A DNA stretch of 64,000 nucleotides, taken from assembly GCF_000720135.1 (NCBI RefSeq), contig NZ_JOIU01000004.1, positions 62,001 through 126,000 on the forward strand, given 5' to 3'. Positions within the stretch are counted from its first letter, which is position 1; every line of letters begins with the position of its first letter. Shown piece after piece: positions 24,187-31,473 of the stretch. The DNA is from Streptomyces sp. NRRL S-1022. GTDB lineage: Bacteria > Actinomycetota > Actinomycetes > Streptomycetales > Streptomycetaceae. Below the pieces are notes generated by a model, which saw only the letters and a program-made list of their open reading frames with translations, ran no database searches and had not been told where the DNA came from. The position numbers and the translations under genes were made by a program.

Positions 24187-25329
24187 TCAGCCGGCGAACG
24201 GCACCGGGGCCGCGGAGGCGGCCTGCCCGCCGTCGGGGTGGGTCCACAGGCCCTGCGCGGCGAGCCGGGGCAGGACGCCCTCCCCGAACCAGTAGGCCTC
24301 CTCCAGGTGCGGGTAGCCGGAGAGGACGAACTCGTCGATGCCGAGCGCGTGGTACTCCCGGATGCGCTCGGCCACCTCGTCGTGGCTGCCCACCAGGGCC
24401 GTGCCCGCGCCGCCGCGGACCAGCCCGATGCCGGCCCACAGGTTGGGGTGGATCTCCAGGCTCTCCCGGCTGCCGCCGTGCAGGGCGAGCATGCGCTGCT
24501 GTCCCTCCGACTCGCTGCGGGACAGGCCCGCCTGCACGGCCTGTACGGTCTCCTGGTCGAAGCCGGCGAGCAGCCGGTCCGCCTCCGCCCAGGCCTGCGC
24601 CGAGGTGTCCCGGGTGATGACGTGCAGCCGGATGCCGAAGCGCAGGGTACGGCCGTGCCCGGCGGCGAGTTCCCGGATCCAGGCGATCTTCGCGGCGACC
24701 TGCGCGGGCGGTTCGCCCCAGGTGAGGTACACGTCGGCGTACCGGGCCGCGACCTCGCCGGCGGCGGGCGAGGAGCCGCCGAAGTACACCTCGGGCACCG
24801 GATCGGGCACCCGGCTGAGCTTCGCCTCCTCGACCCGCAGGTGCTCGCCGTGCAGATCGACGCTCTTGCCGTCCCACAGGTCCCGCACGATGTGCAGGAA
24901 CTCACCGGTACGGCGGTACCGCGCGTCCTTGTCGAGGAAGTCGCCGTAGGCCCGCTGCTCGTGGCTCTCGCCGCCGGTGACGACGTTCAGCAACAGCCGT
25001 CCGCCGGTCTGCCGCTGGAAGGTGGAGGCCATCTGGGCGGCGAGGGTCGGCGAGACGAAGCCGGGCCGGAAGGCCACCAGGAACTTCAGCCGCTCGGAGT
25101 TCTGGCTGACCATGGCGGTGGTCAGCCAGGCGTCCTCGCACCAGGCGCCGGTCGGAGTGAGCGCCCCGGCGAACCCCAGGTCCTCGGCGGCCCGGGCGAT
25201 CTGGCTGAGGTAGGCGACCGTCGGTGGCCGGTCCCGGCCGGACGCGGTCGCCGGGGTGCCGTGACCGCCGCCGACGACATGGCGGCTGTCGCCGTTGGTG
25301 GGCAGGAACCAGTGGAAGGCGAGGGACAC
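24187..25329 (-). CDS. ssuD: alkanesulfonate monooxygenase (FMNH2-dependent)
   Basis: LLM-class flavin-dependent monooxygenase of 380 residues that cleaves alkanesulfonates to sulfite and an aldehyde for sulfur supply. Diagnostic segments are FHWFLPTNGDSRHVVGGG, the FRPGFVSPTLAAQMAS strand, RLLLNVVTGGESHEQRAYGD and RYRRTGEFLHIVRDLWDG. The length is right for SsuD. It needs a separate flavin reductase and a transporter, neither of which is in the window. A fused sulfone-monooxygenase pseudogene lies 13 bases upstream on the same strand, so it was once part of a sulfur-scavenging operon. Its last 35-base coding stretch is duplicated at 26511. Confidence 0.93.
   Translation of the reverse strand: MSLAFHWFLPTNGDSRHVVGGGHGTPATASGRDRPPTVAYLSQIARAAEDLGFAGALTPTGAWCEDAWLTTAMVSQNSERLKFLVAFRPGFVSPTLAAQMASTFQRQTGGRLLLNVVTGGESHEQRAYGDFLDKDARYRRTGEFLHIVRDLWDGKSVDLHGEHLRVEEAKLSRVPDPVPEVYFGGSSPAAGEVAARYADVYLTWGEPPAQVAAKIAWIRELAAGHGRTLRFGIRLHVITRDTSAQAWAEADRLLAGFDQETVQAVQAGLSRSESEGQQRMLALHGGSRESLEIHPNLWAGIGLVRGGAGTALVGSHDEVAERIREYHALGIDEFVLSGYPHLEEAYWFGEGVLPRLAAQGLWTHPDGGQAASAAPVPFAG
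24214..24248 (+). repeat. 35-bp direct repeat, copy 1 (inside ssuD 3' end)
   Basis: Identical to 26511-26545 and in the same orientation. This copy encodes the C-terminal part of SsuD (minus-strand WTHPDGGQAAS). Confidence 0.8.
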
Positions 25330-25342
25330 GTGGGGTCTCCGA

Positions 25343-25971
25343 TCAGAGCAGGCCGTGCCGGGGCGGCCGGGTTCCGTTGAGCACGTAGCGGCCGATGTGC
25401 TGGATCTTCCGGCGGGCCGGGTCGTGCAGGGTGCGGGTGCGGGCGTCCCGCCAATGGCGGTGCAGATTCAGCGAGTTGAAGTCACCGGCGAGTTCGGCGT
25501 GGCCCTCGGTCCAGATCCGGCGCAGGGCGGTGACGAACTCCTCGGAGCGGCGGTAGCGCTCGTCGTGCTCCAGCCAGGGTTCGCCGAGCGCGGTGGACTC
25601 GTCCTTGTACCGGCCGGAGACGACGTTCACGGCGAAGCGGCCGTTCGACAGGTGGTCCGCGGTGGCCCCGAGTTCGGCGGGGACGCCCGGGTGCCACAGA
25701 CCGGGGTGGACGGTGGCGATGACCTCGAGGCGCTCGGTGGCGAGCAGCAGGGCGGGCTGAAGCCGGTGGACTCGCGCTGGTACTCGGCGCCGTGACTGGC
25801 CATGTAGCGGACCTGGCTGAGGGCGTACTCGAAGCCGTTGTCCTCGGCGAGGACGGCGAGCCTGCGGTGGTACTCGTGTCCCCGGTCGGTGCGCTGCTCG
25901 ATCCTGCTGGTGACGAGTCCCCCGCCGGCGTAGGGGACCCGATAGGCGAATTTCGCGGGTGCTGCGGGCAT
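25343..25971 (-). pseudogene. sfnG-type sulfone monooxygenase fused to an acyl-CoA dehydrogenase tail
   Basis: The 5' part encodes the N-terminal half of an SfnG-like dimethylsulfone monooxygenase (KFAYRVPYAGGGLVTSRIEQ, FEYALSQVRYMASHGAEYQ). A one-base loss near 25755, in the run encoding STGFSPALLLATERL, shifts the frame. In the new frame homology resumes (VHPGLWHPGVPAELGATADH, then YRRSEEFVTALRRIWTEG). After GDFNSLNL the sequence changes abruptly to RHWRDARTRTLHDP and YVLNGTRPPRHG, the C-terminus of SfnB/DszC-type acyl-CoA dehydrogenase-like enzymes. An internal deletion thus joined two genes of a sulfur operon. The ATG at 25971 has GGGAG upstream. Confidence 0.8.
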
Positions 25972-26316
25972 GCGGAACTCCCGTTGCGGTACGGCGAACA
26001 CGACGAATTTCGGGCACGCGAAATCCCGGGGCGAAAAGAAGAGGGAATTCAGGCGTGCCGGGAAACCCGGAAGAGGAGAGGGAAACTCGGCGGGTTCAGG
26101 CCGCGGGGCAACAGGAGGCGCTGGAGACGCGCGCGAGGTCGACATGGCGTCGCCGCGTGAGGTCCAGTCGCATCATCATGCCGTCGATCGTGACAGCAGC
26201 CGGTGAAGGCCGTCAAGGAAAACCCCACCGGTCTCGTATCGCGGACCATTGAATTTCACGAAGGTGTGACAGGGAAACCCTTGGACCCGCCGCGCCCTGC
26301 CGCGCATTCTCCGAAG
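25972..26316. other. 345-base divergent region between sfnG remnant and LysR remnant
   Basis: It separates the minus-strand sulfur genes from a plus-strand LysR fragment, so it probably held the original sulfur-regulated promoters. It is less GC-rich than its surroundings in places (25970-26050). I see no gene and no clear operator. Confidence 0.5.
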
Positions 26317-26481
26317 GTGCGGACCGAACAGCTGGAATACATCGCGGCGGTGACCCGGCTCGGCTCACCGCGCCGGGCGGCCGACGAACTGCGGCTCTCC
26401 CAGCCCGCGTTGAGCGAGACCGTGCGCAATCCGGGGCGGGAGCTGGGTGTCGACCTGCTGGAGCGCAAACGCTCGGGATCG
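26317..26481 (+). pseudogene. LysR-family regulator, N-terminal fragment
   Basis: About 55 residues of a LysR helix-turn-helix domain remain (VRTEQLEYIAAVTRLGSPRR, LRLSQPALSETVRN, ELGVDLLERKRSG), starting at GTG 26317. The effector domain is gone; the frame runs into the 35-base ssuD repeat and then a Tn3 transposase fragment. Its divergent position suggests it once controlled the sulfur operon. Confidence 0.8.
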
Positions 26482-26510
26482 AGCCGGCCCAGATGTGGGG
26501 CGGTGGCCGT

Positions 26511-26545
26511 GGAGGCGGCCTGCCCGCCGTCGGGGTGGGTCCACA
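26511..26545 (+). repeat. 35-bp direct repeat, copy 2
   Basis: An exact copy of 24214-24248 placed between the truncated LysR gene and the Tn3 transposase fragment. It is the only part of ssuD present here, so it marks a recombination or copying junction. Confidence 0.8.
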
Positions 26546-27110
26546 TACCCGGACATGACCTTCGGCCTGTACAAGATGCTTGGCTTCCGCTTCGCCCCGC
26601 GCTTCCGGGACCTGGAAGACCAGCGGTTCTGGCGGCCCGGCCTGCCCGACGGCGCGGAGACACCGGCCGCCGGGTACGGGCCGCTGGAGGCCGTCGCCTG
26701 CAACAAGGTCAACCTCAAGCGGATCGCCACGCACTGGCCGGACATGCTCCGGGTCGCCGGGGCGCTCATCACGAACCGGTCCGGGCCTACGACCTGCTGC
26801 GGATGTTCGGCCGTGAGGGCCACCCCACCCCGCTGGGGGCTGCGTTCGCCGAGTACGGGCGGATCGACAAGACCCTGCACCTGCTCGCCCTGGTCGACCC
26901 GGTGGACGACACCTACCGGCGGCTCATGAACCGGCAGCTTACCGTGCAGGAGTCCCGCCACCGCCTGACCCGCGCGATCTGTAACGGCGGCCCCTGGGCC
27001 GCTACCTGTTCAACATCAAGGCCAGCGGCCCCGGCCGGGGCCTGCGCCCCTTCCGCGACCCCGACGCCGCTGAGGACGACGAGGAAGAGCCTGACATCCT
27101 GGGCGTGTCG
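26546..27110 (+). mobile_element. Tn3-family transposase, degenerate C-terminal fragment
   Basis: Plus-strand relic of a second TnpA. It begins YPDMTFGLYKMLGFRFAPRF and continues through ATHWPDMLRVAGALITN. A one-base loss at about 26776 shifts to VRAYDLLRMFGREGHPTPLG and QLTVQESRHRLTRAICNGG. There roughly 80 residues are deleted, and a third frame gives LGRYLFNIKASGPGRGLRP and the acidic tail DAAEDDEEEPD. It is related to, but not a copy of, the fragment at 23410-24150 and points the opposite way. Confidence 0.82.
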
Positions 27111-27139
27111 GGGACGTCGAGCCGTTCGTTCGCTGCTCG

Positions 27140-27739
27140 CTACCGGGCCCTGGGGGCGGGCGGGGTGCGCGGTCGCAGGCGCTCTCCCTGCGGCCCGAAC
27201 ATGATCAGGTACTCGACCGGGCCGCCGGGGCCGGCGTTCGCGACCCCATGGGGATTGCGGGTGTCGAACTCGGCGACGTCCCCGGCACTCAGGACGAGGT
27301 CCTGGTCGCCGAGTGCGAGCCACAGCCGCCCGTACAGGACGCACAGCCATTCCCAGCCGTCGTGGGAGACCTGCCGGGGCCGCGCGGGCGGCTCCTGGAC
27401 GGCGGGTAGGACGTGTTTGTGGGCGTGCAGGCCCCCGACGTACCGGGTCAGCGGCAGCACCGCCTTGTCGTCGCCGAAACGCTGGCGCGCGGAGGTGCGG
27501 GGCTCGGCGGCGGGAGCGGTGCCGGCCAGCTCGTCCAGGGAGACGCCGTACTCCTTCGCCAACCGCAGCACCACTTCCAGGGTGGGCTTGCGTCGGCTGG
27601 TCTCGATCCGCGACAGCGTGCTCGCGGAGATGCCGGTCGCGCAGCTGACGCCGGTGAGCGTGGAGCCGCGGTGTTCGCGTACGGCCCGCAGACGGGGGCC
27701 CATCGCCGCCAGCGTGTCGGCCACGTCGTCACCTGTCAC
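27140..27739 (-). CDS. XRE-cupin transcriptional regulator
   Basis: About 199 residues: an N-terminal Cro/C1 helix-turn-helix (MGPRLRAVREHRGSTLTGVS, ISASTLSRIETSRRKPTLEV) and a C-terminal cupin (DGWEWLCVLYGRLWLALGDQ, then VAEFDTRNPHGVANAG). This is the HipB-cupin/PuuR-like layout, in which the cupin binds a small ligand. GTG 27739 follows GGAAGGGGG and fits the usual N-terminus; ATG 27775 is an in-frame alternative. It is divergent from the hydrolase gene, with a perfect palindrome between them, and probably controls both. Confidence 0.9.
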   Translation of the reverse strand: MTGDDVADTLAAMGPRLRAVREHRGSTLTGVSCATGISASTLSRIETSRRKPTLEVVLRLAKEYGVSLDELAGTAPAAEPRTSARQRFGDDKAVLPLTRYVGGLHAHKHVLPAVQEPPARPRQVSHDGWEWLCVLYGRLWLALGDQDLVLSAGDVAEFDTRNPHGVANAGPGGPVEYLIMFGPQGERLRPRTPPAPRAR

Positions 27740-27789
27740 CCGCTCTGCCCCCTTCCGGACGTGCCGCTCCACCATCCTGTCCTGCAAGT

Positions 27790-27804
27790 TTGCCAGAGTG
27801 GCAA
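27790..27804. promoter_or_regulatory. palindrome TTGCCA-GAG-TGGCAA, likely operator
   Basis: A perfect 6+3+6 inverted repeat in the divergent region between the XRE-cupin regulator and the epoxide hydrolase-like gene. It is the only strong symmetry there and is the best candidate site for the regulator. Confidence 0.6.
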
Positions 27805-27882
27805 GGGTAATCGCGGTGGACGGTCGCTGCGCCGCATGATCGATGCGTACCTGCGCCCACCCGCGAACCGAGAGAAGACCCC

Positions 27883-28869
27883 ATGCAGCCCGAGCCGTCC
27901 GCCGCACTCCGCCACCGCACCGTCGAAGCCCCTGCCGGGCGCCTGCACCTGGTCGAGCAGGGCACCGGCCCGCTGGTCCTGCTCGTGCACGGCTTCCCCG
28001 AGTCCTGGTACTCCTGGCGCCGCCAGCTCCCGGCTCTCGCCGCGGCCGGCTACCGGGCGGTGGCGCTCGACGTGCGCGGCTACGGCCGCTCCTCCAAGCC
28101 TGCAAAGACCGATGCCTACCGGATGCTGGACCTGGTGGAGGACAACGTCGCCCTCGTGCACGCCCTCGGCGAGGAGAACGCGGTGATCGTCGGCCACGAC
28201 TGGGGCTCCAACATCGCAGCCACCTCCGCCCTGCTCCACCCCGAGGTCTTCCGGGCCGTCGCCCTGCTGAGCGTCCCTTACGCGCCACCCGGCGGCCCCC
28301 GCCCCACCGACATCTTCGGCCAGATCGGCGGCCCCGGGCAGGAGTTCTACGTCTCCTACTTCCGGGAGCCCGGCCGCGCCGAGACGGAGATCGAGCCTGA
28401 CGTGCGGGGCTGGCTCGCGGGCTTCTACGCCGCCCTGTCCGCCGACACCATGCCCGCCCAGGGCGAGCCCGACCCGCACTTCGTCGCCCACGGCGGCCAG
28501 CTGCGTGACCGTTTTCCCGCCGGCATCCTCCCGGCCTGGCTGGCCGAGGACGACCTCGACGTTTACGCCGGAGAGTTCGAGCGCACGGGTCTGACGGGCG
28601 CCCTCAACCGCTACCGCAACGTGGACCGCGACTGGGAGGACCTCGCCCCCCACCGCGGAGCCCCGATCAAGCAGCCGTCCCTGTTCATCGGCGGCGCCCT
28701 GGACGCCTCCACCACCTGGATGTCCGACGCTATCGACGCCTTCCCCACCACCCTCCCCGGCCTGACCGCCTCCCACCTCGTAGAGGGCTGCGGCCACTGG
28801 ATCCAGCAGGAACGCCCCGAGGAGATCAACCGTCTGCTGACCGGCTGGCTCAACACCCTCACGGGTTGA
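27883..28869 (+). CDS. epoxide hydrolase-like alpha/beta hydrolase
   Basis: 328-residue alpha/beta hydrolase. The oxyanion motif HGFPESWYSW (36-45) is of the HGxP epoxide-hydrolase type; the nucleophile is D106 in VGHDWGSN; and the catalytic His is H305 in GCGHWIQQE. The Asp nucleophile and HGFP motif separate it from esterases and point to epoxide hydrolase or haloalkane dehalogenase-like chemistry, with the former favoured. The substrate is unknown. An XRE-cupin regulator is divergent and probably senses a related compound. Confidence 0.9.
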   Translation: MQPEPSAALRHRTVEAPAGRLHLVEQGTGPLVLLVHGFPESWYSWRRQLPALAAAGYRAVALDVRGYGRSSKPAKTDAYRMLDLVEDNVALVHALGEENAVIVGHDWGSNIAATSALLHPEVFRAVALLSVPYAPPGGPRPTDIFGQIGGPGQEFYVSYFREPGRAETEIEPDVRGWLAGFYAALSADTMPAQGEPDPHFVAHGGQLRDRFPAGILPAWLAEDDLDVYAGEFERTGLTGALNRYRNVDRDWEDLAPHRGAPIKQPSLFIGGALDASTTWMSDAIDAFPTTLPGLTASHLVEGCGHWIQQERPEEINRLLTGWLNTLTG

Positions 28870-28967
28870 ACCGCCAGGCGCGGCCGGGGCTTCTGCACAC
28901 GGAACAGTTCGGCCCGCGTACCCGAGCGCAGCGGCTACGGCCGGGTGCTGCGCCGGGCGCGGTAGCC

Positions 28968-29005
28968 GGCGGAGGGCTAGGGGGCAGGCGGAGGGCCAGG
29001 GGGCA
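28968..29005 (+). repeat. two 19-bp tandem repeats
   Basis: GGCGGAGGGCTAGGGGGCA and a second copy with one C/T difference lie end to end, followed by a partial third. The repeat lies in the gap between convergent genes, just after the hydrolase stop. Confidence 0.7.
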
Positions 29006-29017
29006 GGCGGGCGGCGG

Positions 29018-29194
29018 TCAGGCGCGGCCGTCCTCCTCCTGCGGTTCGACCACCACGAGGAACGCGTCCGACTTGAGGTCCATCACCACGGTCGCCGGTT
29101 CCCCCTCGGCGCGCCGGGCGGCCGCGAACTCCTCCGCGGGCCACGATCCGCGCGGAGCCCCGGCGGGGAAACGCTCCAACACCTTCGTACTCAT
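29018..29194 (-). CDS. small hypothetical protein
   Basis: 58-residue protein starting MSTKVLERFPAGAPRGSWP and ending VVMDLKSDAFLVVVEPQEED. GGAGG lies about ten bases before the ATG at 29194. It has consistent GC3 bias and an amphipathic C-terminal strand, but I know no family. The longer frame upstream, to 29359, has no codon bias and is not used. Confidence 0.6.
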   Translation of the reverse strand: MSTKVLERFPAGAPRGSWPAEEFAAARRAEGEPATVVMDLKSDAFLVVVEPQEEDGRA

Positions 29195-29400
29195 GACGGC
29201 GGCCACCTCCTGCGTCGCTGAACCGACGGAATGTACAGCTTGTACCGGAGCGCTTGCCCGCGCTCCGCGAGGACATGCCACCCCGTCCCGGAGAGATCGC
29301 ACCTCTACACATAAGGGTGAAATAAGAGCAAAATGGGGCATGCAGCGCTTACCGTACACCGCACAGACGCGGTCTGGCCCGAAGTCAAAGGAGACGACTC

Positions 29401-29835
29401 ATGGCCAACTTGCACAGGGGTGACATATCCAGCCACCCCGATGTGTCCGAGATGCGGGAACGTTACGCCCGCATGCTCGGCGGCCGGGACGTGGCGCTCG
29501 TCGACGGGCCGGCGTTCCTGCTCGGCCTGTACTGTGCCGCGTCCCCGTGGATCCTGCACTACACGCTCAGCCAGCCCGCTCTCGCGACGCACAACCTGAT
29601 CATAGGCGTCGCGATAGGCCTGCTGGCCCTGGGATTCAGCCGGGCGCCCGAGCGTATGTACGGCCTGAGCTGGGCGATGTGCGCCATGGGCATCTGGATG
29701 ATCATCGCTCCGTGGATCGTGGGCAGCGCCCCGGACGCGGGTGTCGTCGTCAACAACATCGTCATCGGAGCCCTGGCCCTCGCCCTCGGTCTGATATGCG
29801 CCGGTACGGCGGCGAAGAGCGCCCCGAGGCCGTAG
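29401..29835 (+). CDS. SPW-repeat membrane protein
   Basis: 144-residue protein with four hydrophobic segments. It has two SPW-type motifs, ASPWILHYT (about 47-55) and IAPWIVG (about 102-108), the signature of the SPW repeat family of small bacterial membrane proteins of unknown function. The N-terminal 30 residues are soluble and charged (HPDVSEMRERYARMLGGRD). AAGGAG lies before the ATG. The upstream region 29300-29335 is unusually AT-rich for this genome and probably contains the promoter. Confidence 0.88.
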   Translation: MANLHRGDISSHPDVSEMRERYARMLGGRDVALVDGPAFLLGLYCAASPWILHYTLSQPALATHNLIIGVAIGLLALGFSRAPERMYGLSWAMCAMGIWMIIAPWIVGSAPDAGVVVNNIVIGALALALGLICAGTAAKSAPRP

Positions 29836-29892
29836 ACGCCCATCCGAGCTTTCGAAGAGGAGACCGAGAAGAGGAGGGAAGGGAAACGGCGG

Positions 29893-29918
29893 GGCCGGTC
29901 CGCCCGGGCGGACCGGCC
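29893..29918. terminator. bidirectional terminator hairpin
   Basis: A perfect 26-base GC-rich palindrome centred on CCCGGG between the convergent SPW and APC permease genes, reaching the permease stop codon. There is no U-tract, as is common in Streptomyces. Confidence 0.7.
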
Positions 29919-31372
29919 TACGCGTGCCCGCGGCCGGCCAGGGCGGTGCGCACCTCGCCGGCCTCCTCGTCCGTCTCCTTCGGCCCGAAGGGCCACACCC
30001 TCTCCCGCCGCGCCCAGACCAGGAAGGCCACGCAGCCGAGGGCCAGCCAGGCCAGGGACCACTCGACGGGACGGCGGCCCGGGGAGTTCTCGTCGGCGTA
30101 CCCGTAGATCACGCACCAGCCGGCGAAGGCCAGGACGCTCGGCAGGGGGTACAGCCACATCCGGTACGGGCGGGGCAGGTCGGGCCGGCGCCGGCGCAGC
30201 ACCGTCAGCGCGACGATCTGGGCCAGCGCCTGCACGATGACCATCACCGTGGTGAGCAGCTGGATCAGGGTCGCGAGGTCGGTGTGGCGGCCGATCAGGA
30301 AGCCGACGGCGGTGATCACGCCCATGGTGGCCAGGCCCAGCACGGGGAACCGGTGCCTCGGGTGCAGCTTCTCGTACGGCCGGAAGAAGACCCGGTCCCG
30401 GGCGGCGTCGTAGGGCACCCGCGAGCCGCCGAGCAGGCCGGTGAAGACGGAGGCGAACGCGGTGACCAGGATCAGCACGGTCACCGTGTCGGCCGCGCCC
30501 CTGCCCCAGGTCTCCTCCAGCACCGCGGAGGCCACCGAGGTGGACGCGATGTCGTGCGGGTCGGCCATCCGGCGCCAGTCGACGACGCCGAGGGTGCCGA
30601 TCTGCAGCAGCAGGTAGATCGCCATGATGCCGAGGATCGACAGGAGGATGGAGCGCGGGAGCGTACGGCCGGGGTCCTTGATCTCGGCGCCCATGTAGGC
30701 GGTGGTGTTGTAGCCGAGGTAGTCATAGATGCCGATGGTCAGGCCCGCGGCGAAGCCCAGCCAGTAGTGGTTGCTCATCACATTGAAAGCTCCCGCCGGA
30801 TAGGTGAAGGCCATGTGTGGGCTGAAGTGAGTGGCGGCGGCGACGATCACCAGCAGCACCGACGTGATCATCACGGCCCACATCACGGCGGTGATGCGGG
30901 CGATGTGCTCGATGCCGCGCCAGAGCAGGAGCACCACCAGGGCGATGACGCCGAGCCCGATCAGGTCGCCGGCGCTCCGCCCGAGGCCGGGGTCGAGATA
31001 GCCCAGGTACTGGACGAAGCCGACCACACCCGTGGACATGATCAGCGGGATGAACAGCATCGCCGTCCACACGAACAGGAACGGCATCAGACGGCCGGTG
31101 CGGTACCGGAAGGCCTGGCGAAGATAGACGTAGCTGCCACCGGAACCGGGCATCGAGGCCCCCAGTTCGGCCCAGACCAGCCCGTCGCACAGGGCCAGCA
31201 CCGCGCCCGCGACGAACCCGACGACCGCCTGCGGGCCGCCGAACGCGGTGACCATCAGCGGGATGGTGACGAACGGGCCGATGCCGCACATCTGGCTCAT
31301 GTTGATCGCCGTGGCCTGGAACAGGCCGACCCGGCGGACGAGACCACCCGGGGGCGGCGGGGTACCGGACAT
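29918..31372 (-). CDS. APC-superfamily amino acid/amine permease
   Basis: 484-residue transporter with about 12 membrane segments. The family signature is at the first helix (GLFQATAINMSQMCGIGPFV, with the GIG motif), then WAELGASMPGSGGSYVYLRQ and YDYLGYNTTAYMGAEIKDPG. The substrate is unknown; amino acids, amines or an amino sugar are possible. AGGAGT lies six bases before ATG 31372. Its promoter (TTGACG, 17 bases, TAACTT) contains an inverted repeat in the spacer and faces the ROK regulator gene, which probably controls it. Confidence 0.88.
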   Translation of the reverse strand: MSGTPPPPGGLVRRVGLFQATAINMSQMCGIGPFVTIPLMVTAFGGPQAVVGFVAGAVLALCDGLVWAELGASMPGSGGSYVYLRQAFRYRTGRLMPFLFVWTAMLFIPLIMSTGVVGFVQYLGYLDPGLGRSAGDLIGLGVIALVVLLLWRGIEHIARITAVMWAVMITSVLLVIVAAATHFSPHMAFTYPAGAFNVMSNHYWLGFAAGLTIGIYDYLGYNTTAYMGAEIKDPGRTLPRSILLSILGIMAIYLLLQIGTLGVVDWRRMADPHDIASTSVASAVLEETWGRGAADTVTVLILVTAFASVFTGLLGGSRVPYDAARDRVFFRPYEKLHPRHRFPVLGLATMGVITAVGFLIGRHTDLATLIQLLTTVMVIVQALAQIVALTVLRRRRPDLPRPYRMWLYPLPSVLAFAGWCVIYGYADENSPGRRPVEWSLAWLALGCVAFLVWARRERVWPFGPKETDEEAGEVRTALAGRGHA

Positions 31373-31429
31373 GGGGACTCCTGACGCGGCGGGCGCGCGA
31401 CGCACCCGGACGGGGGGCGGACAGGCCGA

Positions 31430-31460
31430 TAAAGTTAAGGACCCTTACTAAGGGCGTCAA
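31430..31460 (-). promoter_or_regulatory. permease promoter with embedded palindrome
   Basis: On the minus strand, TTGACG (31455-31460), 17 bases, TAACTT (31432-31437). The spacer contains the perfect palindrome CCCTTA-C-TAAGGG (31442-31454), and TAAAGTTA over the -10 resembles half of the GTAAAGTT operator before the GH2 gene. It is a likely ROK-repressor site. Confidence 0.6.
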
Positions 31461-31473
31461 GTGTGCGGCACGG

